The notes: generated from the letters alone by a model not told the origin. A stretch of DNA of 42,768 nt from Streptomyces sp. MUM 203J (GCF_022414595.1 NZ_JADWYO010000055.1:1-42768); one strand, 5' to 3'; shown: positions 7,648 through 16,701, numbered from the stretch's first letter. Numbers and translations are program-made.

Positions 7648-8586
7648 ATGATCCACCTCAGCTACGAGGACGTGACCGCCGCCGCCGGGCGGGTCGCCGG
7701 GCGGGTCCGCCCGCTGGCCGTGGCGCCGATGGACGGCCCGGTGTGGTTCGGGCTGGAGATGCTCCAGTTCACGGGCACCTTCAAGGCGCGGGGCGCCGTC
7801 AACTTCGTACGGGCCCACCAGGAGGCGGGCACCCTGCCGGAGGCGGGCGTCACGATCGCGTCGGGCGGCAACGCCGGGCTCGCCTGCGCGTGGGCGGCCC
7901 AGCGGCAGGGCGTGCGGGCCACCGTGTTCCTGCCCGCGAACGCCCCCGCCGTGAAGGTCGCCCGGCTGCGGGCCTTCGACGCGGACGTGCGGCTGGTCGG
8001 CAGCGAGTACGCCGAGGCGCTGGACGCCTGCCGCGCGTTCGCGGGCGAGTCCGGGGCGCTCGCCTCGCACGCGTACGACCATCCGCTCATCGCCGCGGGC
8101 GCGGGCACCCTCATGGAGGAGCTGCACACGTGGCTCCCCGAGCTGGACACGGTCGTCGTGGCCGTGGGCGGCGGCGGGCTGTTCGCCGGGGTCGCCACGT
8201 CCGCCCACCACCACGGCGTACGGGTCGTCGCGGCCGAGCCGGAGAACTGCCGCGCCCTGAACGCGGCCCTCGACGCGGGCGAGGTCGTCGACGTGCCCGT
8301 CCAGTCGGTCGCCGCCGACTCCCTGGGCGCCCGCAGGGTGACGCCCATGGCCCTGTACGCGGCGCAGAAGTACGACGTCCGCTCCGTCCTCGTCCCCGAC
8401 TCCGCCGTCGTCCGGGCCCGGCAGGAACTGTGGGACGAGCACCGCCTGGCCGTGGAGCACGCCGCGGGAACGGCCCTGGCGGGCCTGCGCGCGTACGGCC
8501 CGGCGGAGGGCGAGCGGGTGGCGGTGGTGCTGTGCGGTGCGAACACGGACCCCGGGGACCTGGCCCGGAACCCGTCCGGCGCGTGA
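7648..8586 (+). CDS. Threonine/serine dehydratase-like PLP enzyme
   Basis: A 312-residue fold-type II PLP enzyme. The PLP lysine lies in FTGTFKARGA (K46), the substrate loop is SGGNAG (72-77), the phosphate-binding glycine loop is VGGGGL (about 173-178), and the pyridine-nitrogen-binding residue is in the final LCGANTD (C296). The length equals catabolic threonine/serine ammonia-lyases without an ACT domain; members convert L-Thr or L-Ser to 2-oxoacids and ammonia, or racemise serine. It follows the 2OG oxygenase by 18 bases, possibly co-transcribed. Specificity cannot be read from sequence; threonine, serine, hydroxyaspartate or a hydroxylated product of the neighbour are candidates. Confidence 0.88.
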   Translation: MIHLSYEDVTAAAGRVAGRVRPLAVAPMDGPVWFGLEMLQFTGTFKARGAVNFVRAHQEAGTLPEAGVTIASGGNAGLACAWAAQRQGVRATVFLPANAPAVKVARLRAFDADVRLVGSEYAEALDACRAFAGESGALASHAYDHPLIAAGAGTLMEELHTWLPELDTVVVAVGGGGLFAGVATSAHHHGVRVVAAEPENCRALNAALDAGEVVDVPVQSVAADSLGARRVTPMALYAAQKYDVRSVLVPDSAVVRARQELWDEHRLAVEHAAGTALAGLRAYGPAEGERVAVVLCGANTDPGDLARNPSGA

Positions 8587-8594
8587 GGCTCCGG

Positions 8595-8626
8595 CTGGAC
8601 GGGGCTTGAGGGCGGGCGCCGTCCAG
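8595..8626 (+). terminator. Hairpin after the PLP enzyme gene
   Basis: CTGGACGG / CCGTCCAG arms (8 bp, perfect) with a 16-base loop begin eight bases past the stop codon. Confidence 0.5.
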
Positions 8627-8725
8627 GGGGTGCGGCGGAGCGGCACGCCGCCGTTCCGGATGCGCATCGGGCCGGGCGGCGGGGCGCGGCCGTGCACGGG
8701 GGGCCGGGACGGACGTCCGGGGCGC

Positions 8726-8731
8726 TAGGGT
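8726..8731 (+). promoter_or_regulatory. Putative -10 box of the DUF6153-like gene
   Basis: TAGGGT lies 36 bases before the ATG at 8768, which also has an AGGGAG ribosome-binding site. The -35 is not clear. Confidence 0.35.
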
Positions 8732-8767
8732 GGGCGCCCCCGCAGGTGCGGGCCCCGAAGGGAGACC

Positions 8768-9139
8768 ATGGGAGTGCGCGGCGGAGTGGTGATGCGCTGG
8801 CTGGCGCTTGTCGCCGTCTCCGTGCTCACACTCGGCCACGGCTTCGCCGGGGCGGCCACCCACCTGCCCGGTCATCCCGATGGCGCGCTGGCGATGGTGG
8901 CCGCGTCCTTCTCCACGCCGCAGACCGACGGCGTCGACAGCCATGACGACAGTCATGACGGGACGGCCTGCGAGATGGTCTCCGGCGGCGGTCCCCGCTT
9001 CTGGTATCCGGCCGCAGGCGGCTTCGCCGTGCTGCCGGGTGACCTGCGTCCTGCCCTCCGGGTGCTGTGCGGCGCCGCCGTGCCTTCGCGGTCTCCGCCC
9101 AGCCCGTCCCTCGCCGTTCTGTCCCTCTGGCGGATCTAG
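8768..9139 (+). CDS. DUF6153-like small membrane/secreted protein
   Basis: A 123-residue protein with one hydrophobic N-terminal segment (about 10-30, WLALVAVSVLTLGHGFAGAA), a His/Asp cluster SHDDSHDG (about 58-65), cysteines at about 68 and 100, and a conserved-looking tail SLAVLSLWRI. The organisation (N-terminal helix, His/Cys-bearing middle, tail ending in LxLxRI) matches my knowledge of the DUF6153 family of actinobacteria, whose function is undefined. Histidines and cysteines suggest metal contact, which is inference. The start has an AGGGAG site. A His-rich membrane protein gene follows after 92 bases, so the pair may share a metal- or envelope-related role. Confidence 0.65.
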   Translation: MGVRGGVVMRWLALVAVSVLTLGHGFAGAATHLPGHPDGALAMVAASFSTPQTDGVDSHDDSHDGTACEMVSGGGPRFWYPAAGGFAVLPGDLRPALRVLCGAAVPSRSPPSPSLAVLSLWRI

Positions 9140-9231
9140 AAGCCGTGCCGCGTGCCGCTGCCACCGCGCAGCAGCACGCACACGTCAGGCTTCTCGATCC
9201 ATTCCGGACAGAAAATATGGGACGGTCATAT

Positions 9232-9972
9232 ATGGGGACCAGGAGAAACAGCGAGACACGGGTCCTGGCGGATGTGGGCGCGGGCCGTGTCGTCGCGGCG
9301 TTCGCCTCGCTGGGGGCCGCCGCGATCCATGTCGCGTCGGCTGCGGACCACTATGCCGAGTGGTGGCTCGCCGGGGTGTTCTTCTACGCGGTCGGTGCCT
9401 TCCAGGCCGGCTGGGCGATGGCGGCCCTGTGGGCATCCGGCCGCGGTGTCATGCTGCTCGGTCTGCTCGCCAACGCCGGTGTCATCGCGATGTGGGCGGT
9501 CAGCCGGACCACGGGGATCCCGGTGGGTCCCGGCGCGGGAGTGCCCGAGGAGATCACCCGGGTCGGAGTCACCGCCGTGGCCTTCGAGCTGGTCATCTGC
9601 CTGGTGGCGGTGTGGCGGCTGTGGCGGCGCGCCTCGCGTGGTTTCGCCTCCTCGCTGCAGGCGGTGCTGCTGGTCGGCGCCGCGGGGGCGGCGGTGACGG
9701 GCATGACGCTGCCCGCCGTCGAGGGCGCGATGAGCCACAGTCACAGCCACGGCACGGCGGAGGAATCCGCTCCGCACGATGACGACGGCCACCATGACGG
9801 TGAGGGCGCCGGCGGCGGTGAGAGCCACGAGCCGCAGGAGCCCCACCCCGGCTCGGACGGCGCGGAGGGTGCCGAATCCTCTCCTGCTCCCTCCGCGCAG
9901 GAACCGGACACGCCGAAGACGTCGACGGAACCCGCAGGCGACGGGCACGACGACGAACCGCACGGCCACTGA
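9232..9972 (+). CDS. Five-helix membrane protein with His/Asp-rich tail
   Basis: A 246-residue protein starting at ATG 9232 after GGGACGG; an ATG at 9217 is an alternative. Five hydrophobic stretches are visible: about residues 20-37, 44-67, 74-92, 104-126 and 137-155. The remaining 90 residues are hydrophilic, rich in His, Asp, Glu, Gly and Pro, with clusters SHSHSHG, DDDGHHDGEG and GHDDEPHGH, typical of metal-binding tails. The family is unknown to me. Placement 92 bases after the DUF6153-like gene and before a very strong terminator suggests a two-gene unit. Divalent-metal sensing or transport is a guess based only on the tail. Confidence 0.7.
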   Translation: MGTRRNSETRVLADVGAGRVVAAFASLGAAAIHVASAADHYAEWWLAGVFFYAVGAFQAGWAMAALWASGRGVMLLGLLANAGVIAMWAVSRTTGIPVGPGAGVPEEITRVGVTAVAFELVICLVAVWRLWRRASRGFASSLQAVLLVGAAGAAVTGMTLPAVEGAMSHSHSHGTAEESAPHDDDGHHDGEGAGGGESHEPQEPHPGSDGAEGAESSPAPSAQEPDTPKTSTEPAGDGHDDEPHGH

Positions 9973-9984
9973 CCGTGAGGCCAT

Positions 9985-10018
9985 GGGTGCGGGGGCGGGC
10001 CGTCCCGCCCCCGCACCC
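9985..10018 (+). terminator. Strong 15-bp hairpin terminator
   Basis: A perfect 15-bp stem (GGGTGCGGGGGCGGG and its complement) with a CCGT loop begins 13 bases after the membrane protein stop. Confidence 0.8.
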
Positions 10019-10147
10019 GCAGAGACCTCCGGCCGGTGTCCGCGCAGGGCGGGCAGCGGCCTGCGGCCCCGTGCCGTGCGGCGCCCGGCCCCGGGGCGGG
10101 GCTTCGTGCCGGTTTCGGGAAGGGACGGGGCGGGGGAGAAGCCCCGC

Positions 10148-10561
10148 ATGGCCCTCACCCTCGCTGCCGCCGACAAGATCCTCTCCGACAACTTCGCCCC
10201 CTGGGTCCTCGCCCTCGGCCTCACCGTCGAAGAGGCCGGCGACCGCCACGCCGTCCTCCGCCTCCCCTGGGCGGGTGAACTGGCACGGGAGGGCGGCGGC
10301 ATCTCCGGCCAGGCCCTGATGGCCGCCGCCGACACGGCGACGGTCATCGCCGTCTCCTCCGCCCGTGGCGGCTTCGTCCCGATGACCACCGTCCAGCAGT
10401 CCACGTCCTTCCAGCGTGCGGTCGTCGGCGCCGACGTCCTCCTGGACGCCCGCATCACCAAGCTCGGCAAGCGCATGGCCTTCACGGACATCACGATGAC
10501 GGCCGAGGGCGAAACGGACCCGGCGGCCCGGGCCTCCACGGTGTACGCGCTGCTGGGGTAG
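10148..10561 (+). CDS. PaaI-family hotdog thioesterase
   Basis: A 137-residue protein with the hotdog pattern of PaaI/YdiI acyl-CoA thioesterases: a helix carrying the catalytic-region motif GGGISGQALMAAADTATVIA (residues about 52-71), then strands with TTVQQSTSFQRAV and a C-terminal STVYALLG. Such enzymes hydrolyse aromatic or medium-chain acyl-CoA thioesters. The start has a GGGGGAG upstream; no earlier start fits the family length. It appears to be monocistronic between a strong terminator and a gene-poor stretch. The substrate is unknown. Confidence 0.82.
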   Translation: MALTLAAADKILSDNFAPWVLALGLTVEEAGDRHAVLRLPWAGELAREGGGISGQALMAAADTATVIAVSSARGGFVPMTTVQQSTSFQRAVVGADVLLDARITKLGKRMAFTDITMTAEGETDPAARASTVYALLG

Positions 10562-11423
10562 TTCCCGCACATCGAGGGAAGGCCAGGCACGGCTCCCCTG
10601 GCGGGCCCCGCGGGCATCCCCGGGCGAACAGCGCGTCCGTGACCGGCCGACATGGCCCACTGTCCCTTCACAGCCAGTGCCGGGACGCCGTCTGGGGGCG
10701 ACAACGGCCACGCTGCACGCGTCGGCCGCACTCGGCGCAGCGGCTGCGGACCGGCTGACGGTCACGCAGGCGAACGGCCCGGCCAGGCCGTGTCCGGTGC
10801 GCGGGCCATCGTCTCGACCCCGGACCTCCCGGCCGCACGCTCACCCACGTACTGCCCGGACTGTGCCGTATCGCCCGGGAGAGCGCCTTCCCGGCAGCGG
10901 CGTGGATCCGGGACCACTGCAGCAGCGGGTCCGGACAGGGGCTGCGGAACACGGTCGACGACGCGGAAGAGGAACCGGGAGGTCGCGGCGCTCGCCCTCT
11001 TCGGCCACGCGCGCCGCGTCGGAGTCGCCGGCACCGAGACGCACCTCCGCTACGGCGACCAAGCGGTCCGCCGTGTCCCGGCTGTGCCGGCGCGGGGCGC
11101 ATCCGGGAGGCGCGCAGGTCTCCGACGCGCATCGATCCGTCCCGCATGCGGCCGCCCTGTTCCAACAGGTGCGCAAGCCGGGGGCGCGCGCGTGATGTCC
11201 CCTCCCCCATCCTTCCGCCTGCTCTCCACCGAGTTCCTGGTGCTGACGGCCGGCCCTGCCGTCCCGTTCGGCTGCGCCTGGCAGCAGGCGGAGCCCGGTG
11301 CCCTCGTGCACGGTTTCTTCTACTGACTGTTCGTCACCACCCGCTCTCTGATAGTTGTTTCAGCGGGGTACGGCACAGCACAGCCCCGTGGCGGTGTCCC
11401 TTCGGCGCCGCAGGGAGGACCAC
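10562..11423. other. Gene-poor 862-base stretch, possibly decayed coding DNA
   Basis: No frame here combines a ribosome-binding site, consistent codon bias and a recognisable protein. Several open frames overlap in both directions. Short coding-like stretches occur in different plus-strand frames (for example CRIARESAFPAAAWIRDH around 10860-10915 and FRLLSTEFLVLTAG around 11210-11250), which is what an old frameshifted gene or an insertion remnant would leave. I could not identify the parent family. The last 70 bases must hold the promoter of the helicase gene. Confidence 0.4.
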
Positions 11424-14400
11424 ATGAGCACCACCACTCGGGACGAGATCCTCGCCGTCGAGCAGAAGGCGGTGGACCACGCGTACCACTGCTACGCCGC
11501 ACGGCTGGCCGAGATGACCGGAACATCGGCGGCCACGGCGAGCGCGAGCGGCAAGGACGGCATCGCCAACCGGGCCGCAGTGGAGACGGCCGCCGCCGCG
11601 TACGGGGGGCTCGGCAACGAGGCCCTGGTCTTCGCCCGCGTCGACGCGCCGGAGGAGTCCGGCATGGAGTCCCGCCCCTGGTACATCGGACGCAGAGGAG
11701 TTCGGGACGCCTCGAACGAGCCGGTGGTCCTGCTGTGGACCAGCCCCTTGGCGAAGAAGTGGACGGAGGCCCGGCCCGGGAACCCGGGCGAGGTGGTTCT
11801 GCGGCGCCGACTGCGTTGCGTACAGCGAGTGGTTGAGGACTACTTCGACGAGATCGCCCCGCAGGCGTCCGACCACGCCCCGCCGGTGAGCGGGCCTGCT
11901 CCCGTCCCGGAGCCGCGGCAGGCCGCCGACGGCAGCCGCGAGGAGTCGCCGGACGAAGTCCCCACCCCGGCAGCGGCGGGACACCACGCGCCGATCCCGA
12001 CCCCGGGCGACGTCGTCCGACGCCGACGGCGGAAGCCGCTCCAGCCGGACGACTTCCTGCTGCGCGAGCTCCAGCGCTCACGCAGCGGCCGGATGCGGGA
12101 CATCGTCGAGACCATTCGGCGCGACCAGATGGACCTGGTCACCGGCTCTCCCTCGGACATCCTCGTCGTCCAGGGCGGCCCCGGTACAGGCAAGTCCGCG
12201 GTCGGTCTCCACCGCGTGACCTGGCTCGTCGACAACGAGCACTTCAAGGCTCAGGACATCCTCGTCATCGGCCCCCACCAGCGGTTCCTCGACTACGTCG
12301 GCGAGGTCCTCCCCACTCTCGGCACCCGGGACGTCAACGCCGTCCAACTGAACCGCCTGTGGGAGGGCGAGACCCTCCGCACCGACTCCCCGCAGGGCCG
12401 CCTTGTGAAGTCGGACGAACGCATGGCGGCCGTCCTGCGGCGTCGCGTCGAGTACGACTATCGCCCCGAAGCCGTGGACGATCTCACCGCCGCCCCCGCG
12501 TTCGAGGGGGACGAGCCCGCGATCGTCGTGACCGTGGGGAGCGTGACCCTGCGCATACCGAGGTCCGAGGTCCTCGCACTCCTCGGCCAGGCGCACGAGG
12601 GCGACGCTCCGTACCGGCGGCGCCGCGAACGCTTCCGGGGCCTGCTCGTCGACCGTCTCCTCCGGGAGCTGGCCGACATCGCGCCCCGGCGCGGACAGGC
12701 CGGCACGATCCGCCGCGACCTGGAACGCAACCGCCGCGTCGAGCGTCTCGTCGAACGCGTCTGGCCGTCACCGGGTCCTCGGGAGGCCCTGCGCAGCCTC
12801 TACGACTCGCCCGAGCTTCTTCGCGTCTGCGCCGACGGCCTGCTCGACGAGGACGAGCAGGCGGCCCTGCTGCGGGCCCGCGCCGCCAGCGCCGACGCCG
12901 ACCCCTGGACTCTCGACGACCAGGTCTGCCTCGAAGAGCTCCAGGTGCTCATCACCGGGGACATGCCGAGGCGCTACGGGCACATCGTGGTCGACGAGGC
13001 TCAGGACCTCACGCCCATGCAGGCCCGTTCCCTGCGGCGGCGCTGTGCGGTCAACGGCTCCATGACCGTCCTGGGTGACCTGGCGCAGGCGACCGGTCCC
13101 CACCTCCCGACGAGCTGGGACCGCACCGGCATGCTCCTGTCCGACCACGGCGACTGGCGCGTGGCCGAGCTCGACACCAGCTATCGCGTTCCCGCCGAGA
13201 TCATGGAGTTCGTCGCCCCGCTCGCGAAGGCAGTCGCGCCGGCTCTGCCCTACCCGCAGGCGGTGCGGCAGGCGGGTGCGAAGGCCGTGCGGACGCTGGC
13301 GACCGAGCCCTGGAAGCTGCTCGACGACACCGTCGACCAGGTGAAGCGCCTGGTCGGCACCAGCGACGGCAACACGCTCCGTTCCGTCGCCGTCATCGTC
13401 CCCGACGACTCGGACTGGCTGGACGTGATCAGCCGCAGGATCGACGAGGGCGGCGACATCGGTGAGCAGAACCGAGAGGCCGTGTCCGTTCTGGCCGCCG
13501 CCCAGGCCAAGGGCATGGAGTACGACCACGTGCTGGTCGTCGAGCCCGCCACCATCGCGGACCGGGGTCCCGCCGGCCTGCGGCAGCTCTACGTGGCCCT
13601 GACCCGCAGCACCCAGAGTCTGACCGTGCTGCACACCGCCCCGCTCCCGGGCGCGCTCACCGGCTCCGGGGGCGGCGGGGAGCCGGAGACGTCCGGTGCC
13701 CGGTCGGAGGGAGCGGCGGAACGGCTTCCCCTTCCCCGGATCGGCACCGACATCAGGGTCGAGGTCGTGGACCAGGCGCCCGGCGGTCGCTACAGGGTCA
13801 GGCCGCTGTCCCCCGTGACCGACCGGCCACTGGTTCTCACCGTCCGCCACGGATCGGCTGCCCCGCGCCGGGGCGAGGTACTGGACTGCTGGGTCTTCGC
13901 CAACGAGACGAGCCAGACGGTGCTCACCGCCGACTCGCGCGGCCGGTCGCCCGTCTCGGAGCGGATGGCGAGCCGCTATGCCATGGCACTGAACGTGCTC
14001 GGTGAGCTGATCGAGCGCGACGGCGACGTCCCCGATGCCCGTAGCCGTCTCTCCGAGCTCCAGGGCATGGCCAACCGGATCCTCCGACGGGACCAGGCCG
14101 ACTGGGTCGATGTGCTCCATCTGTTCGGGGACCCGGGCAGGGACAGACTGAGCGCTCTGCGCGACCTCGCCGCGACCACGAACCGCACGCTCAAGCACGG
14201 CACCTTCGACGCGGGCCGCCTCAAGGAGGATCTGGCGGCCTCCGGCTGGGCAGCGCCCCTGGCCGAAGCCGGACATGCGCTCCACGCCCGCTTCGTCACC
14301 GGTGCGGAGCCGGAGGCCGACGACGCGGCCCGTGTCGCTCCGTACCAACCCGAACAGAAGGAAGACATGCAGATGCCCACTGCGGAAACGACCTCCACCG

Positions 14401-14837
14401 CGCCGTCGCCGGTGAAGCGGGAAGGCTTCCTTCGCGCACTGGAAGAGGCCGCGACCGCCGACCGTCTGTGCAAGAAGCACGAGGCGGTCCGCCATGCGCT
14501 GAAGTCGTCCCTCCTCTGGGCGGACCTCCAGCCGGCCGACTCGTCGGTCATCGACGTCAGCTGCGTCACCGAGCGCGGCCTCTTCCTCTACGAGGCCCTG
14601 GGAGCCGACCGCTCGGCCTACGCGGACCTCCGCGCAGGCGCCACACGGCTGCTCGAAATCAACCACACGCTGCCCACCCCGGCCGACGGCCTCTACCTCG
14701 TCCTCTCCGCACCGCCCACCGAGGAGTGGGCCGCGGGCACGATCCGCGACATCTTCCATGTCGACGTCATCTGGCGCACCCTGGCGGGCTGGGGCGGTGA
14801 GGGCACGGACATCGCGCTGGGCTCCGCCCCCGAGTGA
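11424..14837 (+). CDS. HelD-like UvrD-superfamily helicase with long C-terminal extension
   Basis: A 1137-residue superfamily 1 ATPase; the ATG follows AGGGAGGA. The N-terminal part matches the HelD/helicase IV-like family that works on RNA polymerase: WYIGRRGVRDASNEPVVLLW (about 91-110) and MRDIVETIRRDQ before Walker A GGPGTGKS (K257). Further motifs are Walker B VVDEAQD (D524, E525), DTSYR (584-588), AKGMEYDHVLVVEP (about 695) and LYVALTRS (about 722). HelD-type proteins are about 700-780 residues; this one continues for roughly 400 more. The extension has a beta-rich segment, a helical segment, a hydrophilic linker (about 970-995) and a final domain of about 140 residues (LLEINHTLPT, LYLVLSAPPTEEWAAGTIRD). 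HelD proteins remove or recycle stalled RNA polymerase and some give rifampicin tolerance; an immunity role is also possible. The start at ATG 11355 lacks a ribosome-binding site. Confidence 0.85.
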   Translation: MSTTTRDEILAVEQKAVDHAYHCYAARLAEMTGTSAATASASGKDGIANRAAVETAAAAYGGLGNEALVFARVDAPEESGMESRPWYIGRRGVRDASNEPVVLLWTSPLAKKWTEARPGNPGEVVLRRRLRCVQRVVEDYFDEIAPQASDHAPPVSGPAPVPEPRQAADGSREESPDEVPTPAAAGHHAPIPTPGDVVRRRRRKPLQPDDFLLRELQRSRSGRMRDIVETIRRDQMDLVTGSPSDILVVQGGPGTGKSAVGLHRVTWLVDNEHFKAQDILVIGPHQRFLDYVGEVLPTLGTRDVNAVQLNRLWEGETLRTDSPQGRLVKSDERMAAVLRRRVEYDYRPEAVDDLTAAPAFEGDEPAIVVTVGSVTLRIPRSEVLALLGQAHEGDAPYRRRRERFRGLLVDRLLRELADIAPRRGQAGTIRRDLERNRRVERLVERVWPSPGPREALRSLYDSPELLRVCADGLLDEDEQAALLRARAASADADPWTLDDQVCLEELQVLITGDMPRRYGHIVVDEAQDLTPMQARSLRRRCAVNGSMTVLGDLAQATGPHLPTSWDRTGMLLSDHGDWRVAELDTSYRVPAEIMEFVAPLAKAVAPALPYPQAVRQAGAKAVRTLATEPWKLLDDTVDQVKRLVGTSDGNTLRSVAVIVPDDSDWLDVISRRIDEGGDIGEQNREAVSVLAAAQAKGMEYDHVLVVEPATIADRGPAGLRQLYVALTRSTQSLTVLHTAPLPGALTGSGGGGEPETSGARSEGAAERLPLPRIGTDIRVEVVDQAPGGRYRVRPLSPVTDRPLVLTVRHGSAAPRRGEVLDCWVFANETSQTVLTADSRGRSPVSERMASRYAMALNVLGELIERDGDVPDARSRLSELQGMANRILRRDQADWVDVLHLFGDPGRDRLSALRDLAATTNRTLKHGTFDAGRLKEDLAASGWAAPLAEAGHALHARFVTGAEPEADDAARVAPYQPEQKEDMQMPTAETTSTAPSPVKREGFLRALEEAATADRLCKKHEAVRHALKSSLLWADLQPADSSVIDVSCVTERGLFLYEALGADRSAYADLRAGATRLLEINHTLPTPADGLYLVLSAPPTEEWAAGTIRDIFHVDVIWRTLAGWGGEGTDIALGSAPE

Positions 14838-14878
14838 CCCGGTCCGCCGGGCAGCGGTCCCGCAACCGGAGACCGAAC

Positions 14879-14905
14879 CCCGTGAAAACAAGCACGGGAA
14901 ATTTT
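14879..14905 (+). terminator. Intrinsic terminator after the helicase gene
   Basis: CCCGTG and CACGGG arms around an AAAACAAG loop are followed at once by AAATTTTT, a T-run unusual for this GC content. It lies 41 bases past the stop. Confidence 0.6.
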
Positions 14906-15088
14906 TAAACCAGGCAAATCGGGCGAGGCTACGGTTCCCGCATATCGAACACTCGTCGTGCCGTCTCTTGATTCGCTTATTGAAGCGTCAACCGATCTTT
15001 CATTCCTTGCCAACTGCCCGTTTCGTCCCGCATAACGGAAGGTGAAGCTTCCGGAGTTCCGTACTCCGGATGTGGAAACCGCAGCACC

Positions 15089-15094
15089 TACCGT
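15089..15094 (+). promoter_or_regulatory. -10 box for a probable leaderless permease transcript
   Basis: TACCGT (TANNNT) ends seven bases before ATG 15102, where no Shine-Dalgarno exists. The preceding 14900-15060 is markedly AT-richer than its surroundings and holds no recognisable gene, consistent with a control region. Confidence 0.4.
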
Positions 15095-15101
15095 CCTCCT
15101 C

Positions 15102-16676
15102 ATGACTCAGGTGGAAGCGCGGCCCCAGGCCGGAGACACGGTAAGGGACGTCCCCGCGACGGGCGGGAGCGGCGATGGCGGCGGTGTCCGGGGCAAAGGG
15201 CTCGGCGGGAACTCCGTCGGGCTGATGGGCGGTGCCGTCATCGGTATCTCGACCGTCGCCCCGGTCTACTGTCTGACCTCGACACTCGGGCCGACCGTCA
15301 GCGAGGTCGGTCTCCAGATGCCGGCCATCTTCCTGGCCGGGTTCCTCCCCATGCTGCTCGTGGCGTTCGCGTACCGCGAGCTGAACAAGGCGGTCCCCGA
15401 CTGCGGCACCTCCTTCACCTGGACGGTGAAGGCCTTCGGCCCGAAGGTCGGCTGGATGTGCGGCTGGGGCCTGCTCGTCGCGACCGTCGTGGTCCTCTCC
15501 AACCTCGCGGGTGTCGCGACCTCCTTCTTCTGGCTCACCGCGGGCGAGATCACCGGCAACCCGGACATCGCCGCCCTCGACGGCAACAAGGCCGTCCACA
15601 TCCTCACCACGCTCGCGTTCGTGGCCGCCGCCACCGTCGTCAGTTACCGCGGCATCACCGCCACCAAGTGGCTGCAGTACGCCCTGGTCGGCCTCCAACT
15701 CGTCGTGATCGTGCTGTTCGCGGCGATGGCGGTCGCCAAGTCCGGAGAGATCGCGGGATCACTGTCCTTCTCCTGGTCCTGGATGAACCCCTTCGGCGTC
15801 GAGTCCTTCGCCGCCTTCACCGCGGGCCTGTCCCTGTCGATCTTCATCTACTGGGGCTGGGACACCTGCCTGTCCGTGAACGAGGAGAGCGTCGGCAGCG
15901 CCCGCACCCCCGGCCGCGCCGCGATCCTGGCGATCATCGTGATCGTCTCCTCGTACCTGATGGTCTCCATCGCCGTACAGATGTACGCGGGTATCGGTGA
16001 GGAGGGACTCGGCCTCGGCAACCCGGACACCGCCGACAACGTCTTCGCGACACTCGCCGGCCCGATCATGGGCTCGGGCCTGGGCATCCTGCTCTTCCTG
16101 GCCGTCCTGGCGTCGGCCGCCGCCAGCCTCCAGACGACGTTCATCCCGGTCGCCCGCACGGCACTCGCCATGTCGACCTACGAGGCGTTCCCCCCGGCCT
16201 TCGCGAAGGTCCACCCGGTCCACAGGACTCCGGGCCGCGCGACGGTCGTGGCCGGGATCGCGACGGGTGTCTTCTACACCGTCATGACCCTGGTCAGTGA
16301 GAACGTCCTGGTGGACACCATCTACGCGCTCGGCCTGATGATCTGCTTCTACTACGCGATCACCGCCTTCGCCTGCGTCTGGTACTTCCGCCGCGAGCTG
16401 CGCCGCTCCGGCCGCGACCTGCTGGTCAAGGGCATCCTGCCGGGCCTCGGCGGCATGATGCTGGGGGCGGTGTTCCTCCAGACCCTGAAGGACATGTGGG
16501 ACCCGGCATACGGCAGCGGCTCGGCGGTCTTCGGCGTCGGCTCGGTCTTCGTGATCGGCGTGGGCCTGCTGCTGCTCGGCGTGGTGCTGATGTTCTGGAT
16601 GCGGCGCCGCAGCCCGGCGTTCTTCCGGGGCGAGGTGCTGACGAAGGAGACACCGGCGCTGGTGGTGGCCGACTGA
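15102..16676 (+). CDS. APC-superfamily amino acid permease
   Basis: A 524-residue integral membrane protein with about 12 hydrophobic segments after a hydrophilic N-terminal tail of 40 residues. The first helix carries the APC substrate/ion-site signature GGAVIGISTVAPVYCLTSTLG (unwound helix 1, G-I-S-T-V-A-P), and FTWTVKAFGPKVGWMCGWG matches the helix 3 region. IYWGWDTCLSVNEE is the helix 6 signature. These transporters bring amino acids or amines into the cell by proton exchange. ATG 15102 was chosen over the GTG at 15042 because of the -10 box seven bases upstream and because the extra 20 residues do not look conserved. It is probably monocistronic, ending at a nested hairpin. The substrate is not deducible. 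Confidence 0.9.
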   Translation: MTQVEARPQAGDTVRDVPATGGSGDGGGVRGKGLGGNSVGLMGGAVIGISTVAPVYCLTSTLGPTVSEVGLQMPAIFLAGFLPMLLVAFAYRELNKAVPDCGTSFTWTVKAFGPKVGWMCGWGLLVATVVVLSNLAGVATSFFWLTAGEITGNPDIAALDGNKAVHILTTLAFVAAATVVSYRGITATKWLQYALVGLQLVVIVLFAAMAVAKSGEIAGSLSFSWSWMNPFGVESFAAFTAGLSLSIFIYWGWDTCLSVNEESVGSARTPGRAAILAIIVIVSSYLMVSIAVQMYAGIGEEGLGLGNPDTADNVFATLAGPIMGSGLGILLFLAVLASAAASLQTTFIPVARTALAMSTYEAFPPAFAKVHPVHRTPGRATVVAGIATGVFYTVMTLVSENVLVDTIYALGLMICFYYAITAFACVWYFRRELRRSGRDLLVKGILPGLGGMMLGAVFLQTLKDMWDPAYGSGSAVFGVGSVFVIGVGLLLLGVVLMFWMRRRSPAFFRGEVLTKETPALVVAD

Positions 16677-16701
16677 GGCTCCCGCTTCCCTGAGTCGTAC
16701 G

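Noticed and set aside
10652..11326. A 224-codon open frame in the gene-poor stretch
   Set aside because: Composition is atypical, no domain or start signal is visible, and overlapping frames are equally open.
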